Source: Bacillota bacterium (GTDB lineage: Bacteria > Bacillota_A > Clostridia > Lachnospirales > Bianqueaceae). Taken from it: 13,229 nucleotides of DNA. The notes below the pieces were generated by a model. The model was not told the origin of the DNA. It saw only the letters and a program-made list of their open reading frames with translations, and did not search any database. The DNA lies in NCBI GenBank assembly GCA_017420625.1, contig JAFOIR010000405.1:1-13229 (forward strand), given 5' to 3'. Positions 1 through 6,992 of this stretch are shown here, piece by piece (position 1 is the first letter of the stretch; each line of letters starts with the position of its first letter). Made by a program: the position numbers and the translations under genes.

Positions 1-2090
1 GCCTTTCTGGAAACTTTGACTTTGCCCTGATCATCGATGCCAATTACTTTGACCATGATCTCGTCACCAATATGAAGGACGTCTTCAACTTCCTTCACAT
101 ATTCATAGCTGATCTCAGAAAGATGCAGCAGTGCATCCTTGCCGGGAAGCAGTTCAACGAACGCACCGAATTTGGCCAGACGAACGACGGTCGCATTGTA
201 GACTTCATCGATCTCGATCTCTTTGGCGATGGTCTCGATGGTGCGAATAGCCTTCAGGCACATTGCCTCGTCAGTACCAAGGACATAGACGGAACCGTCT
301 TCTTCGATGTCGATCTGTACGCCGGTTTCAGCGATGATCTTGTTGATGGTCTTGCCTTTCGGACCAACCACTTCACCGATCTTGGAAACGCTGATCTTGG
401 TGTTGTAGATCTTGGGAGCATACTCAGACAGATGCTCTCTCGGTGCACTGATGACCGGTGCCATGACTTCGTCCAGAATATAGGTTCTGGCTTCTTTGGT
501 ACGTGCAATGGCACCGCGAATGATCGCAGGCGTCAGGCCTTTGACCTTGATGTCCATCTGGATAGCGGTAATACCCTTGTGAGTACCGGCTACCTTGAAG
601 TCCATATCGCCGAAGAAGTCTTCCAGACCCTGAATATCAGTCAGCAGGACGAAATCATCTTCCGTCTCACCGGTGACAAGACCGCAGGAGATACCGGCAA
701 CAGCGCTTTTAATCGGAACGCCGGCGGCCATCAGAGCCAGAGAACTGGCGCAGATGGAACCCTGAGAAGTAGAACCGTTGGAAGAAAGAACTTCCGATAC
801 GGAACGAATTGCATATGGGAAATCTTCCTCAGTAGGAAGTACCGGAACCAGGGCACGTTCTGCCAGGGCACCATGACCGATCTCACGACGTCCAGGGCTG
901 CGGCTGGGTTTGGTCTCACCGACAGAATAGGACGGCATGTTATACTGATGAATATAACGTTTGGAATCAACGTTTTCATCCAGGCTGTCAAGAATCTGAC
1001 GATCGGACAGTGCGCCAAGGGTGACGATGTTCAGAACCTGAGTCTGTCCTCTCTTGAACAGACCGGATCCATGGACTCTGGGCAGCAGATCGACTTCTGC
1101 AGACAGCGGACGGATCTCATCCATACGGCGTCCGTCAGGACGTTTGCCGTCGACCTTGATCATCTTACGAACGGTCTTTTTCTGATATTGATATACGCCT
1201 TCACCGACATAAGGAAGCATTCTTTCCTTGTCTTCTTCCGGCAGTGTATCCAGATAGGCTTCAAAATCAGCAGTGATCTTACTGATGCGCTCGTCACGGA
1301 CCATCTTATCGTCCGTGAAAACAGCCTTTTCCATCTCTTCCGGCGGGCATACTTTCTTCAGTGCTTCGAAGACTTCTTCCGGAACGACCTGCTCTTCATA
1401 TGCATGTTTGGCTTTTCCGCAGGCTGCAACGATTTCATTAATGAAGGCAACGATCTTCTGGTTGGCTTCATGGCCAAGGAAAATCGCTTCCAGCATTTTG
1501 TCTTCCGGAACTTCATTTGCACCGGCTTCGATCATAACGACCTTCTCAGCGGTAGAAGCAACAGTCAGATCCAGATCAGAGACCTTTCTCTGTGCGCTCG
1601 TCGGGTTGATGACAAGTTCACCATCCACCAGACCGACAGAAACAGCGCCAACCGGACCATAGAACGGGATATCGGAAATGGAAACTGCGATAGAAGATCC
1701 CAGCATCGCAAGGATCTCAGGCTGGCAGTCCTGATCAACAGAAAGAACCGTGTTGACCAGCGTAACATCATTGCGGTAATCCTTCGGGAAAAGAGGACGC
1801 ATGGGACGATCGATGCAGCGTGCAGTCAGAACTGCATTTTCGCTGGGACGTCCTTCTCTTTTCAGGAAACCTCCGGGGATCTTGCCCACGGAGTACATTT
1901 TTTCTTCATAATCGACCGAGAGCGGGACGAAATCGATTCCCTCTCTGGGCTTTTCGGAATGGGTAGCAGTGGATATGATGGTGGTATCCCCGTAAGAAAG
2001 CCAGACAGCTCCGCTGGCCTGCTCAGCCACTTTTCCGACTTCAGCACGGAGTTTGCGGCCGGCAAGCTCCATTTCAAAAATCTGTGACAT
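1..2090 (-). CDS. pnp: Polynucleotide phosphorylase (PNPase), 3' end cut by window edge
   Basis: Phosphorolytic 3'-to-5' exoribonuclease acting in mRNA decay, normally a ring-shaped homotrimer. The gene begins MSQIFEMELAGRKLR. The first RNase PH-like domain leads, and the second holds the conserved SNGSTSQ (residues 437-443) with acidic residues D497 (in MDFKVAG) and D513 (in QMDIKVKG) expected at the catalytic site. A KH domain follows with its GxxG loop GPKG at 576-579, then an S1 domain with GAFVEL from residue 642. About 696 codons are present against a usual length near 700-710, so only a short tail lies outside the window. The start is supported by AGGAGG seven bases upstream (2098-2102 core). 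It lies directly downstream of rpsO, the order widely conserved in bacteria. The reading frame was checked at several points and appears intact. Confidence 0.97.
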   Translation of the reverse strand, partial: MSQIFEMELAGRKLRAEVGKVAEQASGAVWLSYGDTTIISTATHSEKPREGIDFVPLSVDYEEKMYSVGKIPGGFLKREGRPSENAVLTARCIDRPMRPLFPKDYRNDVTLVNTVLSVDQDCQPEILAMLGSSIAVSISDIPFYGPVGAVSVGLVDGELVINPTSAQRKVSDLDLTVASTAEKVVMIEAGANEVPEDKMLEAIFLGHEANQKIVAFINEIVAACGKAKHAYEEQVVPEEVFEALKKVCPPEEMEKAVFTDDKMVRDERISKITADFEAYLDTLPEEDKERMLPYVGEGVYQYQKKTVRKMIKVDGKRPDGRRMDEIRPLSAEVDLLPRVHGSGLFKRGQTQVLNIVTLGALSDRQILDSLDENVDSKRYIHQYNMPSYSVGETKPSRSPGRREIGHGALAERALVPVLPTEEDFPYAIRSVSEVLSSNGSTSQGSICASSLALMAAGVPIKSAVAGISCGLVTGETEDDFVLLTDIQGLEDFFGDMDFKVAGTHKGITAIQMDIKVKGLTPAIIRGAIARTKEARTYILDEVMAPVISAPREHLSEYAPKIYNTKISVSKIGEVVGPKGKTINKIIAETGVQIDIEEDGSVYVLGTDEAMCLKAIRTIETIAKEIEIDEVYNATVVRLAKFGAFVELLPGKDALLHLSEISYEYVKEVEDVLHIGDEIMVKVIGIDDQGKVKVSRK

Positions 2091-2125
2091 GAATAATCCT
2101 CCTTTTATCGTTACGTTCATACATA

Positions 2126-2142
2126 GACAGGCATATCCCGTC
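2126..2142 (-). other. Small hairpin in the pnp leader
   Basis: Read on the minus strand, GACGGG and CCTGTC flank a five-base ATATG loop, giving a six-pair stem with one G-U. It sits between the larger rpsO-pnp hairpin and the pnp ribosome binding site, so the pnp leader carries two stem-loops in tandem. Short stems like this arise by chance, so support is modest. Confidence 0.35.
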
Positions 2143-2148
2143 TCTTAC

Positions 2149-2197
2149 GACAAAAAGTTGTAAACCTCCACAAGAGATTTACAACTTGGTTTTTGTC
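2149..2197 (-). terminator. Strong hairpin between rpsO and pnp (terminator or attenuator)
   Basis: On the minus strand the arms at 2174-2187 and 2155-2168 form a 14-pair stem with a single U-G pair, closed by the five-base loop TTGTG. The stem is followed by the T-rich run CTTTTTGTC, typical of an intrinsic terminator. The flanking GACAAA (2149-2154) and TTTGTC (2192-2197) can extend the base of the stem across a small bulge. In plus-strand RNA the U-G pair would be a C-A mismatch, which points to function in the minus-strand transcript. It lies immediately after the rpsO stop, so it could end most rpsO transcripts and let a fraction read into pnp. By analogy with the E. coli pnp leader, it could also be a nuclease site used for PNPase autoregulation. 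Confidence 0.75.
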
Positions 2198-2461
2198 TTA
2201 TCTTCTGATTCCAAGTTTTTCGATCAGAGCACGGTAAGCATCAATATCCTGTGCCTTCAGATAGTTCAGAAGACCTCTGCGGCGACCAATCAGCATTAAC
2301 ATACCGCGGCGGCTGTGATGGTCTTTCTGATGAGATTTCAGATGCTCGGTCAGGTGGTTGATACGCTCAGTCAGAAGAGCGATCTGAACTTCCGGAGATC
2401 CGGTATCCTGCTCGGTGCGTCCGAAGGATTTGATGATTTCCTGTTTTCTTTCTTTAGTCAT
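2198..2461 (-). CDS. rpsO: 30S ribosomal protein S15
   Basis: Primary 16S rRNA-binding protein of the small subunit platform, 87 aa, matching the usual family length of 87-89. The start [10 protein letters not shown], the [15 protein letters not shown] segment and the [21 protein letters not shown] core are hallmark S15 sequence. The reading frame stays open upstream to 2551. The start at 2461 is chosen because a GGAGG (2470-2474) sits eight bases before it and because family members begin at this point. The gene is followed after 107 bases by pnp on the same strand. Its own promoter and a structured leader lie upstream, the usual setting for S15 autoregulation. Confidence 0.98.
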   Translation of the reverse strand: MTKERKQEIIKSFGRTEQDTGSPEVQIALLTERINHLTEHLKSHQKDHHSRRGMLMLIGRRRGLLNYLKAQDIDAYRALIEKLGIRR

Positions 2462-2496
2462 GGTAAAAACCTCCATAAAAAATATAATGAGAATTG

Positions 2497-2541
2497 CTGA
2501 CAGCTGAGGTAGGGTCGGAGTTTCCGCATACTCAGCCGCAG
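2497..2541 (-). promoter_or_regulatory. Structured rpsO mRNA leader, candidate S15 autoregulatory element
   Basis: In the rpsO transcript, CTGCGGCTGAG (2531-2541) pairs with CTCAGCTGTCAG (2497-2508). This gives eight pairs with one G-U, a one-base bulge, then three more pairs. The helix encloses a small hairpin, CGGA and TCCG around three bases (2516-2526), plus unpaired stretches. The element lies between the rpsO promoter and its ribosome binding site, within a leader of roughly 90 bases. Other Bacillota have rpsO leaders that bind S15 and repress translation, but whether this fold belongs to a known S15 leader class cannot be told by eye. Confidence 0.5.
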
Positions 2542-2559
2542 TTCGTTTCACGAAACGAT

Positions 2560-2588
2560 ATTATATCACTTTTATCTAGCCTTGTAAA
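2560..2588 (-). promoter_or_regulatory. Sigma-A promoter of rpsO
   Basis: On the minus strand, TTTACA (2583-2588) and TATAAT (2560-2565) are separated by exactly 17 bases, a near-consensus housekeeping promoter. Transcription should start near 2551-2553, about 90 bases before the S15 start codon. The -35 box lies only 12 bases from the divergent dinB -10 box, so the two promoters share DNA. Confidence 0.8.
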
Positions 2589-2597
2589 GAACTTTCG

Positions 2598-2606
2598 TGT
2601 TATAAT
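2598..2606 (+). promoter_or_regulatory. Extended -10 promoter of dinB
   Basis: TGTTATAAT is a perfect TGnTATAAT extended -10 element. No good -35 box lies at the normal distance: a TTGTAA is present but only 13 bases upstream. Predicted transcription start is around 2613, leaving a leader of about 25 bases to the dinB start. No LexA-type operator is evident beside it. Confidence 0.6.
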
Positions 2607-2638
2607 TTCATTACCGTTTTTGAAAGGAGGCAGACAAT

Positions 2639-3856
2639 ATGAGCCGGGTCATTTTGCATATGGATATGGATGCATTCTATGCATCAGTAGAAGTACATGA
2701 TGATCCTTCCCTGGCAGGAAAACCTCTGATCATCGGCGCCCTGCCTTCTGAACGAGGAGTTGTATCGACCTGTTCATATGAAGCCAGACCCTATGGTGTT
2801 CGAAGCGGAATGAGTATCAAGGAAGCCTATCGCCTATGTCCGAATGGCATCTATATGCATGGCCACTTTCACCGGTATCACGAGGTCTCGGACCAGGTCC
2901 ATGAGATCCTGCTCTCCTATACCGATCAGATCGAGTTTGTTGCCCTCGATGAAGGCTATCTGGACATCACCGGATCGACTCGTTTGTTTGGAGATCCTGT
3001 CCATATCGGTCATGAAATCAAGCAGCGGGTACTGAATACGACGGGACTTACCTGCTCTGTCGGGATTGGATATAACAAAATGACCGCCAAACTTGGCAGT
3101 GAAGAAAAAAAGCCAAATGGGTTTTTCGTATTCGAAAACCCGGAACATTTTCAGACATACATGGCAGACAGGCCGGTAAGAGTCCTGCCCGGAGTGGGCG
3201 GAAAAGGAGCGGACAAACTTGCCGGCTATGGAATCCATACGATCCGGGATCTTCTTGGATGGAAGGAAGACAAATTGGTTTCACTGCTGGGTGAGAACGG
3301 CCATGATCTCTATCTTGCTGCCCGCGGCATCGGTTCTGATCATGTCAGTCGTCTTGGAGAAGGCGATGCCAAATCGATCGGCAAAGAAGTAACCTATCAG
3401 CGGGATATGACCGATGAAGAAGAAATGAAAAGCACACTCAGACTTCTGGCCCGCTCGGTCAGTCTTCATCTCAAAAAACCGGGATTCTATGCGCAGACTG
3501 TTACACTCAAAATTAAATATAATGACTTATCGCTGCATACCAGGTCCCATACTCTTTCATCTCCTGTATGTTCTGCTGCTGATCTGTATCGGGAAGCTGA
3601 AAGCCTTCTTCATCAGGCACCGCTGATCAGGCCTGTCCGACTCTTAGGCATCTCCACCAGTCATTTTACAACGGAACCTTCTTATCAGATAACTTTGGAA
3701 GAAAATGAGAAAAACTCGATCAGCAGTGAAAAAAAGGCGAAGCTCGACGAAAGTCTTACCAAACTGATGGATCGATTCGGCAAAGACATTGTACTGACAG
3801 GCGGTGAACTGAACAGTCAGGAAGTTTTAAGGAAGCGGAAACTGATTGATCCATAA
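2639..3856 (+). CDS. dinB: DNA polymerase IV (Y-family translesion polymerase)
   Basis: Error-prone polymerase that copies past damaged bases, 405 aa. The palm begins VILHMDMDAFYASVE, with catalytic D9 and steric-gate Y14. The second metal-binding pair is D104-E105 in VALDEGYLDIT, a slight variant of the usual SxDEAYLD. RGVVSTCSYEARPYGVRSGM (39-58) is the typical fingers-region motif. The helix-hairpin-helix thumb includes LPGVGGKGADKL (183-194), and the little finger begins near SIGKEVTY (246-253). Where the family often carries a beta-clamp peptide such as QLSLF, this protein has QITLEE (350-355), lacking the aromatic end. The start is fixed by AAAGGAGG eight bases upstream. It is divergent from rpsO and runs toward clpE, apparently as its own transcript. 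Confidence 0.94.
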   Translation: MSRVILHMDMDAFYASVEVHDDPSLAGKPLIIGALPSERGVVSTCSYEARPYGVRSGMSIKEAYRLCPNGIYMHGHFHRYHEVSDQVHEILLSYTDQIEFVALDEGYLDITGSTRLFGDPVHIGHEIKQRVLNTTGLTCSVGIGYNKMTAKLGSEEKKPNGFFVFENPEHFQTYMADRPVRVLPGVGGKGADKLAGYGIHTIRDLLGWKEDKLVSLLGENGHDLYLAARGIGSDHVSRLGEGDAKSIGKEVTYQRDMTDEEEMKSTLRLLARSVSLHLKKPGFYAQTVTLKIKYNDLSLHTRSHTLSSPVCSAADLYREAESLLHQAPLIRPVRLLGISTSHFTTEPSYQITLEENEKNSISSEKKAKLDESLTKLMDRFGKDIVLTGGELNSQEVLRKRKLIDP

Positions 3857-3874
3857 TTCATTTTACATGAATTA

Positions 3875-3895
3875 GTTCATTTGTGAACAATTTTT
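3875..3895 (+). terminator. Weak hairpin and T-run after dinB
   Basis: GTTCA and TGAAC flank a TTTG loop, followed by AATTTTT. A second AT-rich inverted repeat, AATTCA and TGAATT (3855-3873), lies just before it and overlaps the stop codon. The stems are short and AT-rich, so this is only a tentative terminator. Confidence 0.3.
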
Positions 3896-3913
3896 GAATC
3901 TTTTATAAATCCC

Positions 3914-3942
3914 TTGCTTTTCTCTCTTCCGCTTTCTATAAT
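3914..3942 (+). promoter_or_regulatory. Sigma-A promoter of the clpE-like gene
   Basis: TTGCTT (3914-3919) and TATAAT (3937-3942) are spaced by 17 bases, with AT-rich DNA upstream. The predicted start is near 3949, only about 15 bases before the ATG at 3964, so the ribosome binding site GGAGG (3952-3956) is almost at the 5' end. No CtsR heptad repeat with correct spacing and no CIRCE element was found around it. Confidence 0.7.
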
Positions 3943-3963
3943 AAATCTTCCGGAGGTAATACT

Positions 3964-6291
3964 ATGCTTTGTCAAATTTGTCATACAAATACAGCTGTTC
4001 TTTTTGTCAACAGACTTGAAAACGGCCAGCCCAAACAACTGGCCATGTGCTTAAGCTGTGCCAGAAAACAGGGAATTCCTCTGCACAATCTCATGCAGGG
4101 ACCCGGTGGTATCAATCAGGAAGAACTGGATAATATCGGAAAACAAATGAACGAACTGATGGAACAGATGCAGGAAGACGGATCACTGGAAGGTCTTTCA
4201 CAGATGATTCCGCCTCAGTTTCTGAATATGCTGAAAGGAGCGACCCACCCGGGCGAAGACGATGAGGATGAACCCGGAGAAGACGATTTGTCTCCTTCCG
4301 CATCTGCCTCTGCTCCGTCTCAGGATGAAAAATCGACGCAGGAAGAAGATCCTGCACAAGCAAAAGCTAAAGCAAGACGGAAACGCAATGAACGTTTGAA
4401 AACCCTGTCAAAATTCGGTACCAATCTGACAGACAAGGCCGAAGATGGTGAAATCGATGGTGTCATCGGCCGTGAAAACGAAATTGACCGCCTGATGCAG
4501 ATACTGAACCGCCGTACCAAAAATAATCCGGTGCTGCTCGGTGAACCTGGTGTAGGAAAGACAGCCATCGCTGAGGGTTTTGCTCTTAAGATTGCTCGCG
4601 GTGAAGTTCCTGTCAAACTGCGTGACAAACAAGTTGTTCTGCTGGATATGACCGGACTGGTTGCCGGCACACAGTTCCGAGGTCAGTTTGAAGCACGCAT
4701 GAAAGCTATCATCAACGAAGTAACAGCTGCCAAGAATGTCATTCTCGTCATTGATGAGATCCATAATCTGGTCGGTGCCGGAGATGCACAGAACTCAATG
4801 AATGCAGCCAATATTCTGAAACCTGCCCTCGCAAATGGTTCGATCCAGATCATAGGTACAACGACCCTCGATGAATATCGTCGGTATATTGAGAAAGATG
4901 CTGCCCTGGAACGTCGTTTCCAACCGATCATTGTTGATGAACCCACTCGTGAAGAAGCAGTCGCTATTCTCAAGGGAATCCGCTCTCATTATGAGGATTA
5001 CCACAATGTACGGATCTCAGATGAGGTGATTGAAGATGCTGTTTCCTTATCGCAGCGCTATATTCACCAACGATATCTTCCCGATAAGGCGATCGACGTG
5101 ATCGATGAGGCCGGCAGCCGCGTTAATCTGAACAATACCGGACTGATTGATCTTCAGAACCTGGAAAAAACTCTTCAGATCACTACCCAGAAGAAGGAAG
5201 AAGCCGCTGCCAGCCAGGATTTCGAGGCTGCTGCCCGCTATCGAGTGGAAGAACTCAAGCTTTCCAAGGAAATCGAATCGACCCGTGAAAAGAGTACACA
5301 TATTCCTCTCAGTTATGATGATATTGCTCATGTCATTGAAAGCTGGACAAAGATCCCGGTCAGCCGTCTTACCAAGGCTGAAGCAGATAAACTGCTCCAT
5401 CTGGAAGATCACCTTCATGAACATCTGATCGGTCAGGATAATGCCGTCAGCGCTGTTTCCCGTGCTATCCGCCGCAACCGTTCCGGATTCCGCAAGGAAC
5501 GTAAGCCAGCATCCTTTATTTTTGCAGGACCTACCGGTGTAGGAAAAACCGAACTTGCCAAACAGCTGGCGATTGAGATGTTTGGTACCGAAGATGCGAT
5601 CGTACGAATTGATATGTCCGAATACATGGAGAAGCACACCGTCTCCAAACTGATCGGTGCGCCTCCAGGATACGTCGGTTATGACGAAGGCGGTCAGCTC
5701 ACGGAAAAAGTCCGCCGCCGCCCCTTCTCGATCATTCTGCTTGACGAAATCGAAAAAGCACACCCGGATGTCTTCAACATGCTCCTGCAGATTCTGGATG
5801 ACGGCAGACTCACCGACTCACAAGGCCGGACCATCAATTTTGAAAATACGATCATCATCATGACGACCAACGCCGGCGCCAGTTTCAAGGCCTCCTCTCT
5901 TGGCTTCAATCAGTCTGCGCCGACATCCATGAGTCTTCGGATCCAAACTGCACTGAAACAGACTTTCCGTCCGGAATTTCTGAATCGTGTAGACGATGTG
6001 ATCACCTTTGATCCGCTTACCCGTGAACAGATTCGTCAGATCGTTGATCTGATGCTGGTCGATATCTATAAGGCTGCAAAAGATCAGTCCATGACAGTCG
6101 AAGTCAGCGAAGAAGTCAAAGATTATCTGGCTGAACATGGTTACGATGAACAGTACGGAGCAAGACCGCTTCGCCGCCTGATCCAGCGCCTTATCGAAGA
6201 CGAGATCGCCGAGGAATTCCTGAAAGGCACCGTCAAAGAAGGCGATCAGATTCATCTGTCACTGGAAGATGACAAGATCGTCATTCGTTAA
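3964..6291 (+). CDS. clpE: ClpE-like AAA+ unfoldase (Clp ATPase with N-terminal zinc finger)
   Basis: ATP-driven protein unfoldase, probably feeding ClpP in protein quality control, 775 aa. The N terminus has two CxxC pairs (C3/C6, C29/C32), the zinc finger that marks ClpE; the double Clp_N repeat of ClpC and ClpB is absent. A Ser/Asp/Glu-rich linker with a basic end spans about 95-143. AAA1 has Walker A GEPGVGKT (193-200), pore loop GTQFRG (235-240) and Walker B with D264-E265. A UVR-like coiled-coil segment lies near 408-440. AAA2 has Walker A GPTGVGKT (522-529), pore loop GYVGYDEGG (569-577), Walker B D594-E595 and sensor-2 GARPLRR (732-738). SSLGFN around 645-649 supplies the LGF loop used to dock ClpP. 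B. subtilis ClpE is about 700 aa, so this one is longer, mainly through the linker. GGAGG lies seven bases before the start. It is a single gene ending at a strong terminator. Confidence 0.9.
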   Translation: MLCQICHTNTAVLFVNRLENGQPKQLAMCLSCARKQGIPLHNLMQGPGGINQEELDNIGKQMNELMEQMQEDGSLEGLSQMIPPQFLNMLKGATHPGEDDEDEPGEDDLSPSASASAPSQDEKSTQEEDPAQAKAKARRKRNERLKTLSKFGTNLTDKAEDGEIDGVIGRENEIDRLMQILNRRTKNNPVLLGEPGVGKTAIAEGFALKIARGEVPVKLRDKQVVLLDMTGLVAGTQFRGQFEARMKAIINEVTAAKNVILVIDEIHNLVGAGDAQNSMNAANILKPALANGSIQIIGTTTLDEYRRYIEKDAALERRFQPIIVDEPTREEAVAILKGIRSHYEDYHNVRISDEVIEDAVSLSQRYIHQRYLPDKAIDVIDEAGSRVNLNNTGLIDLQNLEKTLQITTQKKEEAAASQDFEAAARYRVEELKLSKEIESTREKSTHIPLSYDDIAHVIESWTKIPVSRLTKAEADKLLHLEDHLHEHLIGQDNAVSAVSRAIRRNRSGFRKERKPASFIFAGPTGVGKTELAKQLAIEMFGTEDAIVRIDMSEYMEKHTVSKLIGAPPGYVGYDEGGQLTEKVRRRPFSIILLDEIEKAHPDVFNMLLQILDDGRLTDSQGRTINFENTIIIMTTNAGASFKASSLGFNQSAPTSMSLRIQTALKQTFRPEFLNRVDDVITFDPLTREQIRQIVDLMLVDIYKAAKDQSMTVEVSEEVKDYLAEHGYDEQYGARPLRRLIQRLIEDEIAEEFLKGTVKEGDQIHLSLEDDKIVIR

Positions 6292-6320
6292 TTCTCTGAA
6301 ACATTCAAATCCAAATGAAA

Positions 6321-6368
6321 AAGCTCAGAATCGCCTGAAAAGGTTTTTCTGAGCTTCTTTTATTTTTT
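6321..6368. terminator. Bidirectional intrinsic terminator between convergent genes
   Basis: AAGCTCAGAA (6321-6330) and TTCTGAGCTT (6347-6356) form a ten-pair stem. Inside it a second small stem, CCT and AGG around a GAAA loop (6334-6343), is separated by a symmetric three-by-three internal loop. On the plus strand it is followed by CTTTTATTTTTT, and on the minus strand by TTTTTCATTT. It can therefore end both the clpE-like transcript and the minus-strand transcript arriving from the ABC operon side. Confidence 0.9.
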
Positions 6369-6921
6369 AGGGTTCTTCCGGCAGTCTTCCATAGATTTCG
6401 AAATCCTGTTTGGTCTCTATCTCATTGTCATCATCATCGTAGGTGGTTCTGGTCACCGTCAAAGAATAGATAACGACAAGCCTGCCGTTTGAATCGATCG
6501 CAGGCGTCATAGAATGAATATCTGTCACAGTAAGAGATCGATCGGAATTATGGATCCGGTTTTTCAGCTTTTTCTGAACTTCCAGGGACATCATATAGGC
6601 TGCCTGATCTTCAATCTCTTTTCGTTTGCTTTCTGAAAGTGTCGTCAGATAGCTCTCATACTGTGCACCAGCCTCTTCGACTGAGATCTGCCATGGCTTC
6701 TCTTCCTGAAGTGTACGGCTGGGGAATTCATTTTCTTCCCACCAGGAGACGCTGCTGAAAAGAAACTGCTGGGGCATTTCGGCATCACTGACAAGAGACG
6801 GTGTTCTCATATGATCCAACAGCCAATCCCCGTACAGGAAAGCACCTGCGATAAATGCTGCGCCCAGAAGACCAATCAGAATATTCAGAATAATCCTGAA
6901 AACTCTTCCTTTCTTTTTCAT
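6367..6921 (-). CDS. Membrane-anchored protein of unknown function
   Basis: Protein of 184 aa that I do not recognise. It begins MKKKGRVFR, followed by one hydrophobic segment at about residues 9-31. A polar region of about 150 residues follows with no cysteine that would suggest a lipoprotein, so it is probably held in the membrane by its N terminus with the rest outside. The middle (about 80-120) is rich in Glu, Lys and Ser and likely helical. The end looks like beta strands, with a repeated-looking VVIYSLTVTRTTY and an acidic DDDDNE stretch near 165. The start has AGGAGG six bases upstream. It lies 71 bases after the ABC ATPase gene and has its own extended -10 promoter, so it may be only loosely tied to the importer. 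The stop codon lies within the T-rich flank of the shared terminator. Confidence 0.8.
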   Translation of the reverse strand: MKKKGRVFRIILNILIGLLGAAFIAGAFLYGDWLLDHMRTPSLVSDAEMPQQFLFSSVSWWEENEFPSRTLQEEKPWQISVEEAGAQYESYLTTLSESKRKEIEDQAAYMMSLEVQKKLKNRIHNSDRSLTVTDIHSMTPAIDSNGRLVVIYSLTVTRTTYDDDDNEIETKQDFEIYGRLPEEP

Positions 6922-6953
6922 AGGCTCCTCCTGAAATCAAAATAAGTGAAACT

Positions 6954-6962
6954 ATTATACCA
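6954..6962 (-). promoter_or_regulatory. Extended -10 promoter of the small membrane protein gene
   Basis: On the minus strand TGGTATAAT matches the TGnTATAAT extended -10 consensus exactly. The -35 region is poor (TTTTCT at the expected distance). Predicted transcription starts near 6947, about 25 bases before the start codon at 6921. No terminator is visible between it and the ABC ATPase stop at 6993, so read-through from the operon is also possible. Confidence 0.55.
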
Positions 6963-6992
6963 CAGTACTTCAAGAAAGAAAAGACTTTTCCA

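Noticed and set aside
72..2087. A 671-codon open frame on the plus strand opposite pnp
   Set aside because: It lies in exact register with the pnp codons and stays open only because pnp avoids TTA, CTA and TCA codons through codon bias. It has no ribosome binding site, and its product has no recognisable domain.
2462..2551. In-frame upstream extension of S15 to an ATG at 2551
   Set aside because: It would add 30 residues not found in S15, covers the structured leader, lies at the predicted transcription start, and the GGAGG fits the start at 2461.
2582..2587. TTGTAA as a -35 box for dinB
   Set aside because: It lies only 13 bases from the -10 box, too close for sigma-A; the extended -10 motif explains the promoter better.
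3971..3983. GTCAAATTTGTCA at the start of the clpE-like gene, reminiscent of a CtsR repeat
   Set aside because: The two half-sites are one base too close for the CtsR heptad consensus, the second half is degenerate, and the bases encode the conserved CQIC zinc finger.
5047..5763. A 238-codon minus-strand open frame inside the clpE-like gene
   Set aside because: It overlaps highly conserved AAA+ sequence on the other strand and shows no protein features of its own.
6978..6990. GAAAAGACTTTTC, a perfect palindrome around one base upstream of the small membrane protein gene
   Set aside because: It is short and low in complexity; a one-base loop cannot form an RNA hairpin, and nothing else suggests an operator.
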